This document shows, piece by piece, positions 38,546 to 49,245 of a DNA stretch of 64,000 nt (positions are counted from its first letter, which is position 1; every line of letters begins with the position of its first letter). Both the position numbers and the translations under genes were made by a program. The notes beneath the pieces are model-generated. The model was not told the DNA's origin and did no database searches. It saw only the letters and a list, made by a program, of their open reading frames with translations. This stretch comes from Streblospio benedicti (lineage: Eukaryota; Annelida; Polychaeta; Spionida; Spionidae), in the NCBI GenBank assembly GCA_019095985.1, contig CM032659.1:3933551-3997550 (forward strand), given 5' to 3'.

Positions 38546-40750
38546 CTGAAAATACACAAGGCAGCTGTTAGTAGTTTTCATTTGATATTTGTTAGCGTGG
38601 CACTAACAAAACTTTCTCCCAAGTTTGCTGAAAACACTTGATTCTGATTGGCTGAGAGGTGGAGGATATTTTCCTATATCACACACTACAAAGTTTATAG
38701 CCTAAAATGATGAACATACAAGGGAGAAAATGCCAGTACGAGTGGGAGTGAGATATCAGAAAATCGCGCTCACTCGTTCTGTTCAGATCCACACTCAGTG
38801 AGATATTTTCTGATATCTCACCCCGTCTCGTATGATAATGTTTTCGTATGTTCACGCCGTCCGCCATCTTTGTTGGCAGTTCGTTGCAGGCAATTGTCAT
38901 TTGATGAAAATGCTCCTTTTGAACCTATTATTATCATTATGACTGGCCTAAAGAGATGTGGTGTCTGTGGAGATTTGTAGTCGTTTCTTGGCCTGAGATT
39001 ATACGAGAACTCATTGTATCATAGTGTTGGTCTGTTTTATATATGTTAAAGACCCCACTGTGTTGTAGACAGGAGCAGATTAAAGTTTTTAGTAAGCTTG
39101 AGAAAATCAGAAGTTAAAATTGCCAGCCTTTGAGACCGGAACCCACAACATGATGGTTTGTTAACTCGTCTAATCTGACGGGCCTCACTCGTCCGGGGAC
39201 GAGTAGGGAGTGGGTTTTAAAAAATCTGTTTTTGCTATTAATTTGTATGTAGTCGGCTACCGTTTACCAGATAACACTTTGTAAATATCGCAGCAAGAGT
39301 CGCAGTTTAAAGATGAGGGAATTAACATAGAAAAACAACATATGTAATGATTTTCACGACAAGACTACATCGATGCGCTATCGAATGCATAGTTTGCCAT
39401 TAACACTGATTGTCCGTATATTGTTATTGCTCCACTCGCGTTACATGTTGCATGAGCCATGGACACTGTATCTCCACTTTATGGCCCCATCCACTCTCCC
39501 AATCTGAAACACAATCGCTACGTGTACAGCCCCTGTCTGGCAGGCAACAAGGATCATCCCCGAATGTGTACTCTGCAGTAGGTGATGATGAATCATTGGG
39601 GAGACATATGGTTCTACTACTATTAAAAAGGTTGTCCGTGAAAAGACAATGTGCTAAGTACTATATCAGCATTTACAAACACTATGATCGATTCGGCTCC
39701 AATATTCGGGACTGTCTGACCCTAGCTTAGTATTCTGGCGGAATGGGAACCTATTGTGGTGTGTAGATGATGATGATGATAATAATATGAGAGCTCCTAA
39801 TTTGATGTGATACAGTGGTTCAGTGTGATACAGTGGACCATCATCATTTGCAATAAAACAGAACAGAATCTGATCATTAGTTTTCCTGAGCAATTTATAT
39901 ATTATGTATAACTTTATTTCAGACAAAAATCCGTATAAAACATACTATTAAAAGTCAAACATATAATTCTTTATACCAGAGCATGGTTAAAGAAGATACA
40001 TTAAAAAGAAAACTGAATTGACTAAATAACAATATTCAATATTACGTGTATTGAAATTGTAATAGTCATTCGTATGATGTAATTATTGCCCCCGTTCACG
40101 GGCTACGTTCACGATAATGTCTTTGAAGCCATTTACAAACCTAGTGAAGATTGCCTACAACTCCCGAGATCGAGGCGACAGTCTCTTTCTCGTATACATA
40201 ATTATGCGAAGTTCCGCTGATGATCCTAGTGTACGACATTCTTCTTGTGGGACCGTCAAGTAACTGATGTGACGCTTGAAACGTAAAGCACGTACGTCAA
40301 ACGTAAAAATAACGTATGCATTACTGATGCGTACGTCCTTTATCGAATTCAGTATTCCAAATAATCAGTACCAAATTTCTATAGTACAACTGTTTGCAAA
40401 CAATATAAACATCTTGACTTTATAGCTACACATGAAAGATAAAAGCAGTTATAAAACGCGAAAATAAACGTGACAATCGCCTCGATCTCGGGAGGTAGTA
40501 CAACACAAGTTCTTGTGTTCATTCATTTAGTTTTTTTACTCATATAAAAAGTAAGTGTTTTTCAGTGTTTTGACTAGTGAACACGAACTCGATGAAGAAA
40601 CTTCTTATCTTAAATTTCAGGCTTCGAAAGCCAGATTCTGGATCTGAACCTTGATTGTTGTGAGCGAAACTAATCTTCTACAAACCTGACAAAATTGAAA
40701 ATAATCAACATGTAATTCATAAGCATTAATTGGCAGTTCAACATGATAAC
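38546..40750. other. Region between receptor microexon and the MEGF-like gene
   Basis: Contains a foldback at 38708-38858 and otherwise AT-rich DNA. I found no signal-peptide exon for the minus-strand receptor here. The 5' UTR and promoter of the plus-strand gene at 40751 must lie at the right end; no TATA box is obvious. Confidence 0.4.
38708..38858. repeat. 150-bp foldback
   Basis: Left arm 'gtacgagtgggagtgagatatcagaaaat' (about 38735-38763) pairs with the right arm 'attttctgatatctcaccccgtctcgta' (about 38805-38832), and 'gaacatac' with 'gtatgttc' further out. The spacer has 'ctcactcgttctgttcagat'. Confidence 0.75.
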
Positions 40751-40754
40751 ATGA
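40743..40754 (+). promoter_or_regulatory. Upstream mini-ORF overlapping the MEGF-like start codon
   Basis: ATG ATA ACA TGA encodes only M-I-T. Its TGA shares bases with the main ATG (ATGA at 40751-40754). This arrangement could reduce initiation or allow termination-reinitiation, if the transcript begins upstream of 40743. Confidence 0.4.
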
Positions 40755-43700
40755 GTGCGCATGATTGGACCAAGCTTTGGTGGCTGTGGCTGCTGTTGGC
40801 AGTGGTTGGACCGAGACTCGGGGTCTGGTCCAGAGTAGTGCCGGACCCTCAGGACCATAAACAACATTTGCGTTGCCCGGGCTTCTGCTTGACGGCAAAA
40901 AATAACACCAGCGACTGCTACAATAACTACACTTGCATCGTGGGCTGTGATCGGGGCCATTGGGCAGACACGTGCACACAAATGTGTGGTATGTGCATCG
41001 AGAGAGATTGTGACCGGTCCACCGCGGCTTGCAAGGTAAAAGGCTGTGTGCACGGCTGGTTCGGCGAGACGTGCACGGGGAAGTGCACGAACTGTGTCAA
41101 CCAGACATGCGACGAAGACATGGGCAACTGCACACATGGCTGTATGAAGGTGCGTGGCCATATTTTACCTGATTTTCCTAATATACTGAAATTGCTAACA
41201 AATAACTGCTGAGCAGTCAGCTTAGTGGCTGATGTTAAAGCACGAAGCGTAATTTTCATTTGTAATTGATTGTTATTTGACTATAGAGCACTCGATTAGT
41301 AGATGTAGATTCTTATTTGGCATTTAAAACTCACGGTTAATTATTGTTATTAAACTATAATATCGGCATAAAAGCTCACGTTGTTTTTAGTTGAAGTGGG
41401 TCAACTTAGAGGATGGACTGTTGTGTGAGAGTCAATTGATTTTGCCATCAAACTGTTTTTGTTGTTGTTTACTATTCAGGGTTTCTACGATCCTCAATGT
41501 AACTCATCATGTGCGGGCTGCCTGCATGGCTGTGATGAGGTCAGTGATGCACTATAGTTAATTCCATTTAAACATATTTTGTCTATCAATAGATGCAGAC
41601 AATCCAAATGTATAAATACAATTTGTGCCTTCTGGTACGATTCATGTGGTCAATAGTTTATTAAATATTCTTACGAGCACCCTAATATGAATGCACAATC
41701 TCAAATGAGTTGATATTTCTCCTCCATTGAAATATTTCAATTTGTATCCCCGATTGAAATAAGCAGTATTTTTTGTTCTAAAAGAGTTACACAAAGTTAG
41801 AGATGTTAGTTATAAATCATCCTAAAGCCATCTTATCGTGAACAAAGTTGGCAGTCCAGCTAACGTCCATCTCCATCTACAGAGCTGTACTTTTTGACAG
41901 ATGGTGGCCTCACTTCATGTGCTTGAAGCTTCAGATGACAAATTGCTCAATTACTCATAAAACAAAACAAAAAAAAAACTCCCACAAACACATGATTAAT
42001 TTGTGCAATTCACACAAAGAAAGTACACGCCTTGAATGTCTTCCAATGACACATGCCCTTGGGTGCTATGCTGAACGTGCAGCCTTGATCATTACCCTTG
42101 TTGTGTTTTACAGGTCACAGGTGAGTGCAGACCAGGAGGCTGCGCTCCAGGCTGGCTGAAGTGGAACTGTCAAACCCCGTGTCCGTACCGACTGTTTGGT
42201 CCCGGCTGCACCACCATCTGCCACTGCGCCGACAACCAGAACTGTAACCACATCACAGGCAAATGTCCGACCGACAAGTGCACGCCTGGTCAGTGGTACT
42301 TCTCTCAAAGTTAACACTTCCTTAGGGTTTGTTTCAGTCTTATGCTGATAATAGCAGATACAGGTTTTTGGAAAAGGTGTGTGCACTTAAGAGATTCCAA
42401 GGGTTTCGTACGCGCCATCAATGGCGGACATGCCAAAGACGCTACGAAAATTAAGTATCTTAGTGGGAAAAGGGGAGGGCGCGCCCCCCCTGTGCCCCCC
42501 GGATCTGCCTATGTGTTGCTATATTATTCATACAAGGGTCCAAATCGTTTAGTATATCAATGCTCAATGCTGTAAATTATTAGTTGCTACATACTGCAGA
42601 GAGTTAACCAGAGTAAGACTCTCATGTCTGAAGTTGCTGCAATGGCCTTATTACAGCTTCATGTTTTCAAATGTACGGTAGCTTACTTATATGAAATACC
42701 TGTATTGTTATATCATCTCAAAATGCAATACCAATCACACATTTCAACTTCTTGTGAGGCGAGGTTCAGCAGTAAGCCTTCCACTGCAGGTTGGATGGGT
42801 CGGACATGCTCGACAATGACCCCTGAGGCTCGCAAGCACGACGCGTCTGTCATCGTCCCCATCGTGCTCTTCACAATCATCATTTGCACCGCAGGTCTAG
42901 TCTACTGCAACAAGCGCCGCGCCAAGTCCGCGAAGAAGGCCCGAGACCCTCCGAGTCAAACTCATCTTGACACATGTAAGTCACATTTTAAAAGAAGTGA
43001 TACTTCTACATATTGTCTAGAATATTTCGTGGCAATTAAAGTTGGCAATTTTCATCTATAAATTATTTTGTGACTATTTAGTTTTGTGATTTCGGTGCAT
43101 CCTGGACCTACTTTACATGGGCTATCAATGTTTGCTGACTATTCAAGCTTGCATTTTAGCACCTACCCACGAACTTCGCAAATTAAATTGTGCGCAAACA
43201 TTTCTAGGTTTACAGTAGTTGCATGTGTTTATAAACATACCGTATGTCCGCGTTTTGAAGCATAGGCATTTATTGTTTTCAAAACATATCTAGCATAGGC
43301 GTTTTAATGAGGGAATTGACACAAAAGGCTCATGCACAAATTTTCATAAATGGCGCGTTTTATTTCAATTTTAGCATCTTGCACAGATGAAATGAATGAT
43401 GAATGGTGCATCTTCACTAATAAAAACGTTGCTATTATCATTATTCGTAATGAATACAAGGGAGGCGTCTATATGAGGAAGGCATTTATTGCTTTAAAAA
43501 TCGTGTCTAACCCGGTATCTATTTGAGGGGAGACTACAATTTAGACTGAGGCTACAAAACGCGGAAGTATGGCGGTTTCATCTTTCACTTTTGTAATTTC
43601 ATAATTTCTGAATGAAGTGCATTTTTTAAGTGACCCACCTAATGGCTTTTTGATGTTTTTACACTGTATATAAAGTATCAAATGATTCACACAAAGGAAT

Positions 43701-44313
43701 ATGCATATTGTAATGCATCAAATATATTGTATTCATTTGTACAACTATGATGGACTGACATGGAGCTAGCCGTCCACAGGCCTATGTGGCAATCCCTCTG
43801 AATGAGGCAAATCTTTTCTTTTTCTTTTGAGCTGTTTTTCAAATATATTCTACATATAGTGTAGTGTTAAGCAGTACCTTGAAAATTTGAAGGCTGATTT
43901 GAAAGCATCAGCTCCTCCTATTGACCCGTATTAAAAACAAAATGAAATCCATGACCCCGTCATCATTTGCCTAATTCATTTGCATGACATTATCAAGTCA
44001 CAATTATCCTTGGTAGTCATTGTCGTAAATTGCTAGTAGCCCACATTGGACATTGGACATTGGACATTGGAATAAAAATGAAACATACATGTCTTTATAT
44101 TATTTCATCTATAAACTAGACAAGGCACTTTCTGTTTCAGTGAGTGACTGCTATTCAGATCAGATGGATCCGGACGTTCATGTTGAACATCACGATACTG
44201 ATGCGGGCACTGTTCTTGTTCCTGAGGGAGCGTCAAATTGGACAAAAAGATTTGCCAAAGAGATTGTCAAATCAAATCAAATGGCAAATCAAATGGCAAC
44301 CTCTCCAAGGTGA
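40751..44313 (+). CDS. MEGF/scavenger-receptor-F-like single-pass membrane protein
   Basis: Five exons: 40751-41149, 41480-41539, 42114-42288, 42790-42975, 44141-44313 (stop). Donors are GTGCGT, GTCAGT, GTCAGT and GTAAGT; phases close to 330 residues. Residues 1-28 are a signal peptide with a Trp/Leu-rich core (LWWLWLLLAVVG). About 42-220 is cysteine-rich with EGF/laminin-EGF-like loops (CDRGHWADTC, CVHGWFGETC, GFYDPQC, CAPGWLKWNC, GWMGRTC), the pattern of MEGF10/11, CED-1 and SCARF receptors. About 230-252 is a membrane helix (ASVIVPIVLFTIIICTAGLVYC) followed by NKRRAKSAKK. The 78-residue tail is acidic/His-rich (DPDVHVEHHDTDAG) and has no NPxY or ITAM-like motif that I can see. The family binds ligands on dying cells, bacteria or matrix, but a short form like this could have any of these roles. 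The ATG is chosen because the signal peptide follows directly. Confidence 0.88.
42350..42512 (+). mobile_element. MITE family 2 copy
   Basis: 'agatacaggtttttggaaaag', 'gggtttcgtacgcgccatcaatggcggacatg', 'aagtatcttagtgggaaaagg' and the end 'ccggatctgcctatg'. Located in the intron before the transmembrane exon of the MEGF-like gene. Confidence 0.75.
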
Positions 44314-44992
44314 ATGCCCACACATAGTTATCACTACTAGCTTATTAGAGTAACAATTCAGCCAATGATATAAGCCAATTGTCAAGATAGAGAGGGAATT
44401 GAAGCAGGACTTCAAACAAAGATTCGTGAAAATCTGGTATGAAAGTGATGTACTGTAGTAAAATATTGGATGGATGAACCTCAGAAAACCAACTGGTTGG
44501 TCGATTTAAATAAAATTTCCCCTAGTTTCTAGTCAACATCTATGTAGTTTAAGGCAATCCTTGTATAAAACTTGACGCAGTGACTTTTTGACTCTGTTTT
44601 TTTTTTCTGTTAATAGGCATAATACCGCGATGTTGGACACCTAGGTGACTAGTTCATAGGAAAACAGTCAGCGGCGTCAAAGAAATGTGTCGTGAAGCAA
44701 TAATGAGAATACCAATTTACACCCTAAAACGTCAGAATGTTATTATGATTATTATCACAGTTATTATGATTATGAAGGTTACAGAATATACACAATATAA
44801 TGGTAAATCACCTGAAATAAAGTAAGCAAGGACTGCCTTATACTCTAGATATTATCATATGCTGTACACTATTTGAATTCCCTGAAAAAGCAGTTGAAAA
44901 ATTAAACTATTATAATATTCTATTGTTAAACAGATTATGTTGATACTCACTGTAAATATGAATTATGATTGGATCAGCATGTGTGCTATGCG

Positions 44993-44998
44993 AATAAA
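44993..44998 (+). terminator. Candidate polyadenylation signal
   Basis: AATAAA in 'gcgaataaaatataaattt', the best-placed hexamer downstream of the MEGF-like stop codon. Confidence 0.4.
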
Positions 44999-45556
44999 AT
45001 ATAAATTTATCTTATTAGGCTGCTTATTAATGGGATTTTTGGACCCAGTAGTCGTAGATTTGGGTTTTCGGAAGAGGTAGGGGTCACTGGGTGCATCTGG
45101 GCTTTGTGTGTGTGAAAGCCCCCTGACATTTATAAGCTCCACGACAATTTAATTTCTTTTGGAAAAAAATGTTAGTGTAGGGGTCATGCGCTTGCACTTA
45201 CAAAATGAACCTACAAATATGCAAGCTTAGATTAAAAAGAAAGAAAGAAAAAAAAAAGAATATTCAGGGAAAGCAGTAGCATGCAGTTTTCATAGGATAT
45301 GTAAACAGCAATTGACAATGATTTCCTCATTATTTGCATATAAGGCAGGCACACTGGATATGAGCTATTTTTATCTGGCGGCTGAAGTGCCCCAAGTCTA
45401 TCAATCAATGGGCTGTCCAAAGCAGCAAGGAGACATGCTCAGCAGTGCTCAGTGTCAGGAACTAGTGTGGGAGCCGCTATGAGTACCCCACACTCTTGTT
45501 TATTAGCGGAGTCTAATTAATAGCTACCTGTGTCTGAAGTAGCAATAAATATGACA

Positions 45557-45710
45557 CTACAGATCCAGGTTTTTAGAAAGGAGGGGGGCACACTGCAGGA
45601 ATTTCATGGGTTTTGTACTCGCGATCGATCGCGGATGTGTAAAAAACCCTATAAAAATGAAGTATTTTGGTGGGAAAGGGGGGGGGGGGCGCCCCCTGGA
45701 TCTGCCTATG
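45557..45710 (+). mobile_element. MITE family 2, well-preserved copy
   Basis: Inverted ends 'acagatccaggtttttagaa' and 'gccccctggatctgcc', with 'catgggttttgtactcgcgatcgatcgcgga' and 'atgaagtattttggtgggaaa' between. About 155 bp, no coding capacity; a good reference copy for the family. Confidence 0.8.
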
Positions 45711-45945
45711 AGTAGCAACACGATTACCCCATTCACGTATCTAAGCTGTGTTTGTGAAGTCCAATCTTTTAGATGAATCCTGGGGTACGGTCCTGGACAC
45801 AATCGCTTATCACTTCTCAATCCTAATCTTCAGGCTCGTTGTGAATAAACAACAACAAATGAAGGCGTCACAGTTTCCGATCACTTGATAAAATTACAAG
45901 CCGTAATGAAGACAATAGGCAGAGAATAGTCATGGGTTTGAGTAG

Positions 45946-46122
45946 TACAGTAGAACCTACAATTAAGACCACCTCTCTATTGAGACCACCTCTATTATAA
46001 GACCACTTTCAACGGTCCCTTCACAAAGCTACCAGAATGAACCTTTGTATAGAGACCACCTCTCTATTGAGACCACTTGACGCCAGCCCCAGCGGTGGTC
46101 ATGATAGAGAGGTTCAACTGTA
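45946..46122 (-). mobile_element. MITE family 1, reverse copy
   Basis: TIRs TACAGTAGAACCT and AGGTTCAACTGTA; the interior 'agaccacctctctattgagaccacc' is the reverse complement of the plus copies. Confidence 0.75.
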
Positions 46123-46427
46123 TATGTAGAAATTTCAAAGGGACATTGCAGTCCCCCCCCCCCTCCACACAAAGCATTAGACCCCAAATCCTGTAGGTGG
46201 CGTTCACGTGGTTTACGTGCTGGGAGCACGCACCGTGAAATAGGCTTGTCGACGGCTGGAGGGGCCACCACATGGGTACACACGGCGCCTAGCCTGTCTA
46301 CTGGCTGATATGACGCGCTCGCAATTACAATCATTTTATACCCATTGACAGATTAGGATATAACAGCTGAGTAACTTTTGAGTGTGGCAATTTTTTCTGA
46401 TAAGGTACCGTATAATGATAATATGTA

Positions 46428-46514
46428 ATATATGAATGCATGCCCGAATTGGGTGAATATTGCCCGAGCTTCCGAGGGCAATATTCAACCACATGAGGGC
46501 ATGCATTCATATAT
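46428..46514. repeat. 87-bp foldback
   Basis: Left arm 'atatatgaatgcatgccc' ... 'gaatattgcccg' pairs with the right arm 'gagggcaatattcaacc' ... 'gggcatgcattcatatat' around a central 'agcttcc'. The arms are about 40 bp with few mismatches. Confidence 0.85.
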
Positions 46515-46653
46515 GGTGACCGACAAACCATGACATAAATTCATTATAGAGTGTTATAATGCAACTTCAGGATCAGGAACACTAGTAGGCCTGATGGTAT
46601 TCATGGGACGATTGCCCGCTAGCAGAATAAACCTGACACAGCCCCTCCCCTTC

Positions 46654-46825
46654 CATTGCCGTATCCAGTGGGGGTGGGGTGGGGGGTGGGGGGCCATGCC
46701 CCCCCTTTTCCCATCAAAGTTCTTCATTTTCATAGGGGGTTTACACGCGTGCCATCGATTGCGTATAAGAAACCCACGAAATCCCTGAAATGCGTCCCCC
46801 TTTCTAAAAACCTGATCTGCCATTG
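46654..46825 (-). mobile_element. MITE family 2 copy
   Basis: Reverse orientation: 'cccatcaaagttcttcattttcatagg', 'gtgccatcgattgcgta', 'ctttctaaaaacctgatctgcc'. Confidence 0.7.
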
Positions 46826-46990
46826 CCTTCTGTACAGAACCCCGAGCGGTGGACTGAACAAGCCACAAGCATCATTGACATTGACACCGTATACAGACAT
46901 TTTATCAAACAACAAAGGCATGATATGAGGGATTTGAAATTGAATCACAAGAAAAAAAAAGGTTCACATGTAGCACACAGACCCCGTGTT

Positions 46991-47090
46991 NNNNNNNNNN
47001 NNNNNNNNNNNNNNNNNNNNNNNNNNNNNNNNNNNNNNNNNNNNNNNNNNNNNNNNNNNNNNNNNNNNNNNNNNNNNNNNNNNNNNNNNN
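46991..47090. other. Assembly gap of 100 N
   Basis: Exactly 100 N, the usual placeholder for a gap of unknown size. Sequence or small exons may be missing here. Confidence 0.99.
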
Positions 47091-49030
47091 GAAAATTTGC
47101 TCACGTAGGCCCTGCTCTAGAAATGCTGAAAACAGCCGGCCCTGGTAAAAGTCAGCTGGCACCGTGCTAGGGGAAGGCCATTATTGCGTGCCCTGGTCTG
47201 CACGACTCTCAAGGCTCACGAAGAGAGCCCCAAGAGCGCGCGGGGGTGGGGGGACCAGAGAGCTTGTAAACATAGTTTGTCAAATGTCAAAGCTGTTTAC
47301 CTTGAGAATGTTCTACTTTGTGACAGTTGGAGATATCAATATAGTTCAAGACATGTGGCATCGGGGATAGAACTAGAAAAGGTTTGAAGGTTACATCAAT
47401 TATAGACAATAATTGGGGTAAAACATATCGCTTAAAGGTCAACACGAGTCACACAATTCCATGATGCCCAATTGCCCATCGACATATCTTCGTCATTAAG
47501 CGGTCATTTCACTAAGTACGACCTCGAAAACGTCGCCTGCAAATTGACACGATCATTATCGTAGTTTGAGTTTCTCGTAGTCGCAATCAAAACGTATCCA
47601 TCGTGACATCGTGAACTCGGTGTGGTAACTCTCAAAAACAACTTTTCACGTCTTCGTCACATGGTTTAGCGGCCGAATATGATATCTACGATGATACCCA
47701 ATATATATTTCTGTTGGCAAACTCGTCTATAGAACCACGGGTAGTGTTAGTCATAGATCTAGATATATTGCAATTAATGGCCTTGAATATGAATATTGAC
47801 ACAGAGGGTTCTTTCTTCAAGGCTGTGGGGTTCTATCCCGGGGTCATATCAAATCACCAATACCGCCAGTTGTGTTTATTTATTTCATTGCATAAAGATC
47901 ACATACACCACGATTTAAAGCTGACATAGACGCACTGTATAACAGCCAATTAAGTCCACTTGTCTAAAGAGGCCACCTCCGTAACCAGACAATTTTTGCG
48001 GCCTGAAATCTTATGAAGAGACTGAAATGAACCTGGATACACATTCCACCTCTCTATCGAGACCACTTGCGGCCAGACACTGGGTGGTCTTGAGAAAGAA
48101 GTTCTATTCTTTGTAAGGTGCCCTGGTGATATTTGATATATGTTACTTGAACACGGCCTTGGGTGGTGCATTTAGTGCATTTATCAAAGGGAGATAATGG
48201 TCCAATGGTTGGGTGCACGTGGTTTTTATTATCCAGCCTTGCTACTTGATAAGTTGTCCAGTATAAAGTTCACCGTTGGTGTAGGATTTATTGAAAAAAG
48301 TAGGTCCAAGAACGTCTACACGGCATGGACATTTTCTTACTTACCTTGGATGCAAACAAAATAAGAAAAAGTGTCCAAATCATTTTTCAAAATAAAGATT
48401 TTTTTCATTGAAATTAGTTTTAAGCCAAGGCTCCCATTAAAAAAATATTAAAAATGAGCCTTTGGCAAACTTCAATTGGAAAATAAATACTGGACTATTT
48501 CTTCGATCTTGCATGGCAAAAAAAGAAATGCATATATGATGAGACCACATGCAGTTGACAGTTTAGACTCTCAAAATGCAATGCATATCTCATACCATCC
48601 GCAAACTATGGGCCTTTTTTTAAGCCACGCTCAATGTATGCACTAGTAAACAATATCTCACGTCGACCACAAACTATGGGCCTTTTTAGGTCAAACTCAT
48701 ACACTAGTAAACAAACTACGTCATCAGTGACGAAGCAGCCATATCTCACACCTCAATTTTCACCCAACGTGACCAAGGGTCAACTCCTTGATTGAAAAAA
48801 AGGGCGTAAACATTTAGTCATAAGAAACAAGACATGAACATGCTTCCGGTAAATACAGCTGATGACGACATCAATTTCATGCGTGCCTGGCTTGATAATA
48901 GCTGAAGGTCACCATTTCAATAGCCCCATTTCCATTGATTGAACATGTAGAGCCTTTTTCAAAGGGGAAAATAAACAGAGTCGTGAAATATCGACTTAAT
49001 CATCGTTCGTCACGAATCTTGGCGGCTCCG
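47091..49030. other. 5' flank of the astacin gene
   Basis: No exon found. A decayed family-1 MITE (reverse) lies at about 47955-48105. A 60-70-bp tandem duplication occurs at 48601-48720 ('caaactatgggccttttt...actagtaaacaa' twice). It is less repeat-rich near the promoter. Confidence 0.45.
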
Positions 49031-49069
49031 TATATAAGTCGGCTTTTTGGCGGTTAAGGTTCATTCTTC
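49031..49069 (+). promoter_or_regulatory. TATA/initiator core promoter of the astacin gene
   Basis: TATATAAG at 49031-49038 and an initiator TCATTCT at 49061-49067 put the A of the initiator 32 bp after the first T of the TATA box, the canonical spacing. This implies a 5' UTR of about 183 nt before the ATG at 49246. Confidence 0.65.
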
Positions 49070-49245
49070 TTCGGTGGTCAACGCGATAGCAGCAAAGCTG
49101 ACCCTAATTGTAATTATTTTGTGTGTTTGTGCTTGTGTTCTTCAACATACCCTTTAGAGTGGGAAGCACTTTGTTTATCTAAAGTGATTGTAAAAAGGAA
49201 AGAAGGAAAAGCAGAAAGAAGATTTTAGCTGCAAACCGTTTTAGA

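Larger units (their letters stand above)
44314..45945. other. 3' UTR and flank of the MEGF-like gene
   Basis: AATAAA at 44993-44998 is the best polyadenylation signal (3' UTR about 680 nt); an earlier AATAAA-like site lies near 44509. No other exon was seen. Confidence 0.45.

Noticed and set aside
38679-38900. Minus-strand frame with a good-looking start (aagATGGCGGACGGCG) followed by a possible donor, considered as first exon of the lectin-CUB receptor
   Set aside because: No signal peptide, and the segment overlaps the arms of a foldback repeat.
46823-47170. Open frames spanning the N gap
   Set aside because: Frame continuity through unknown bases has no meaning.
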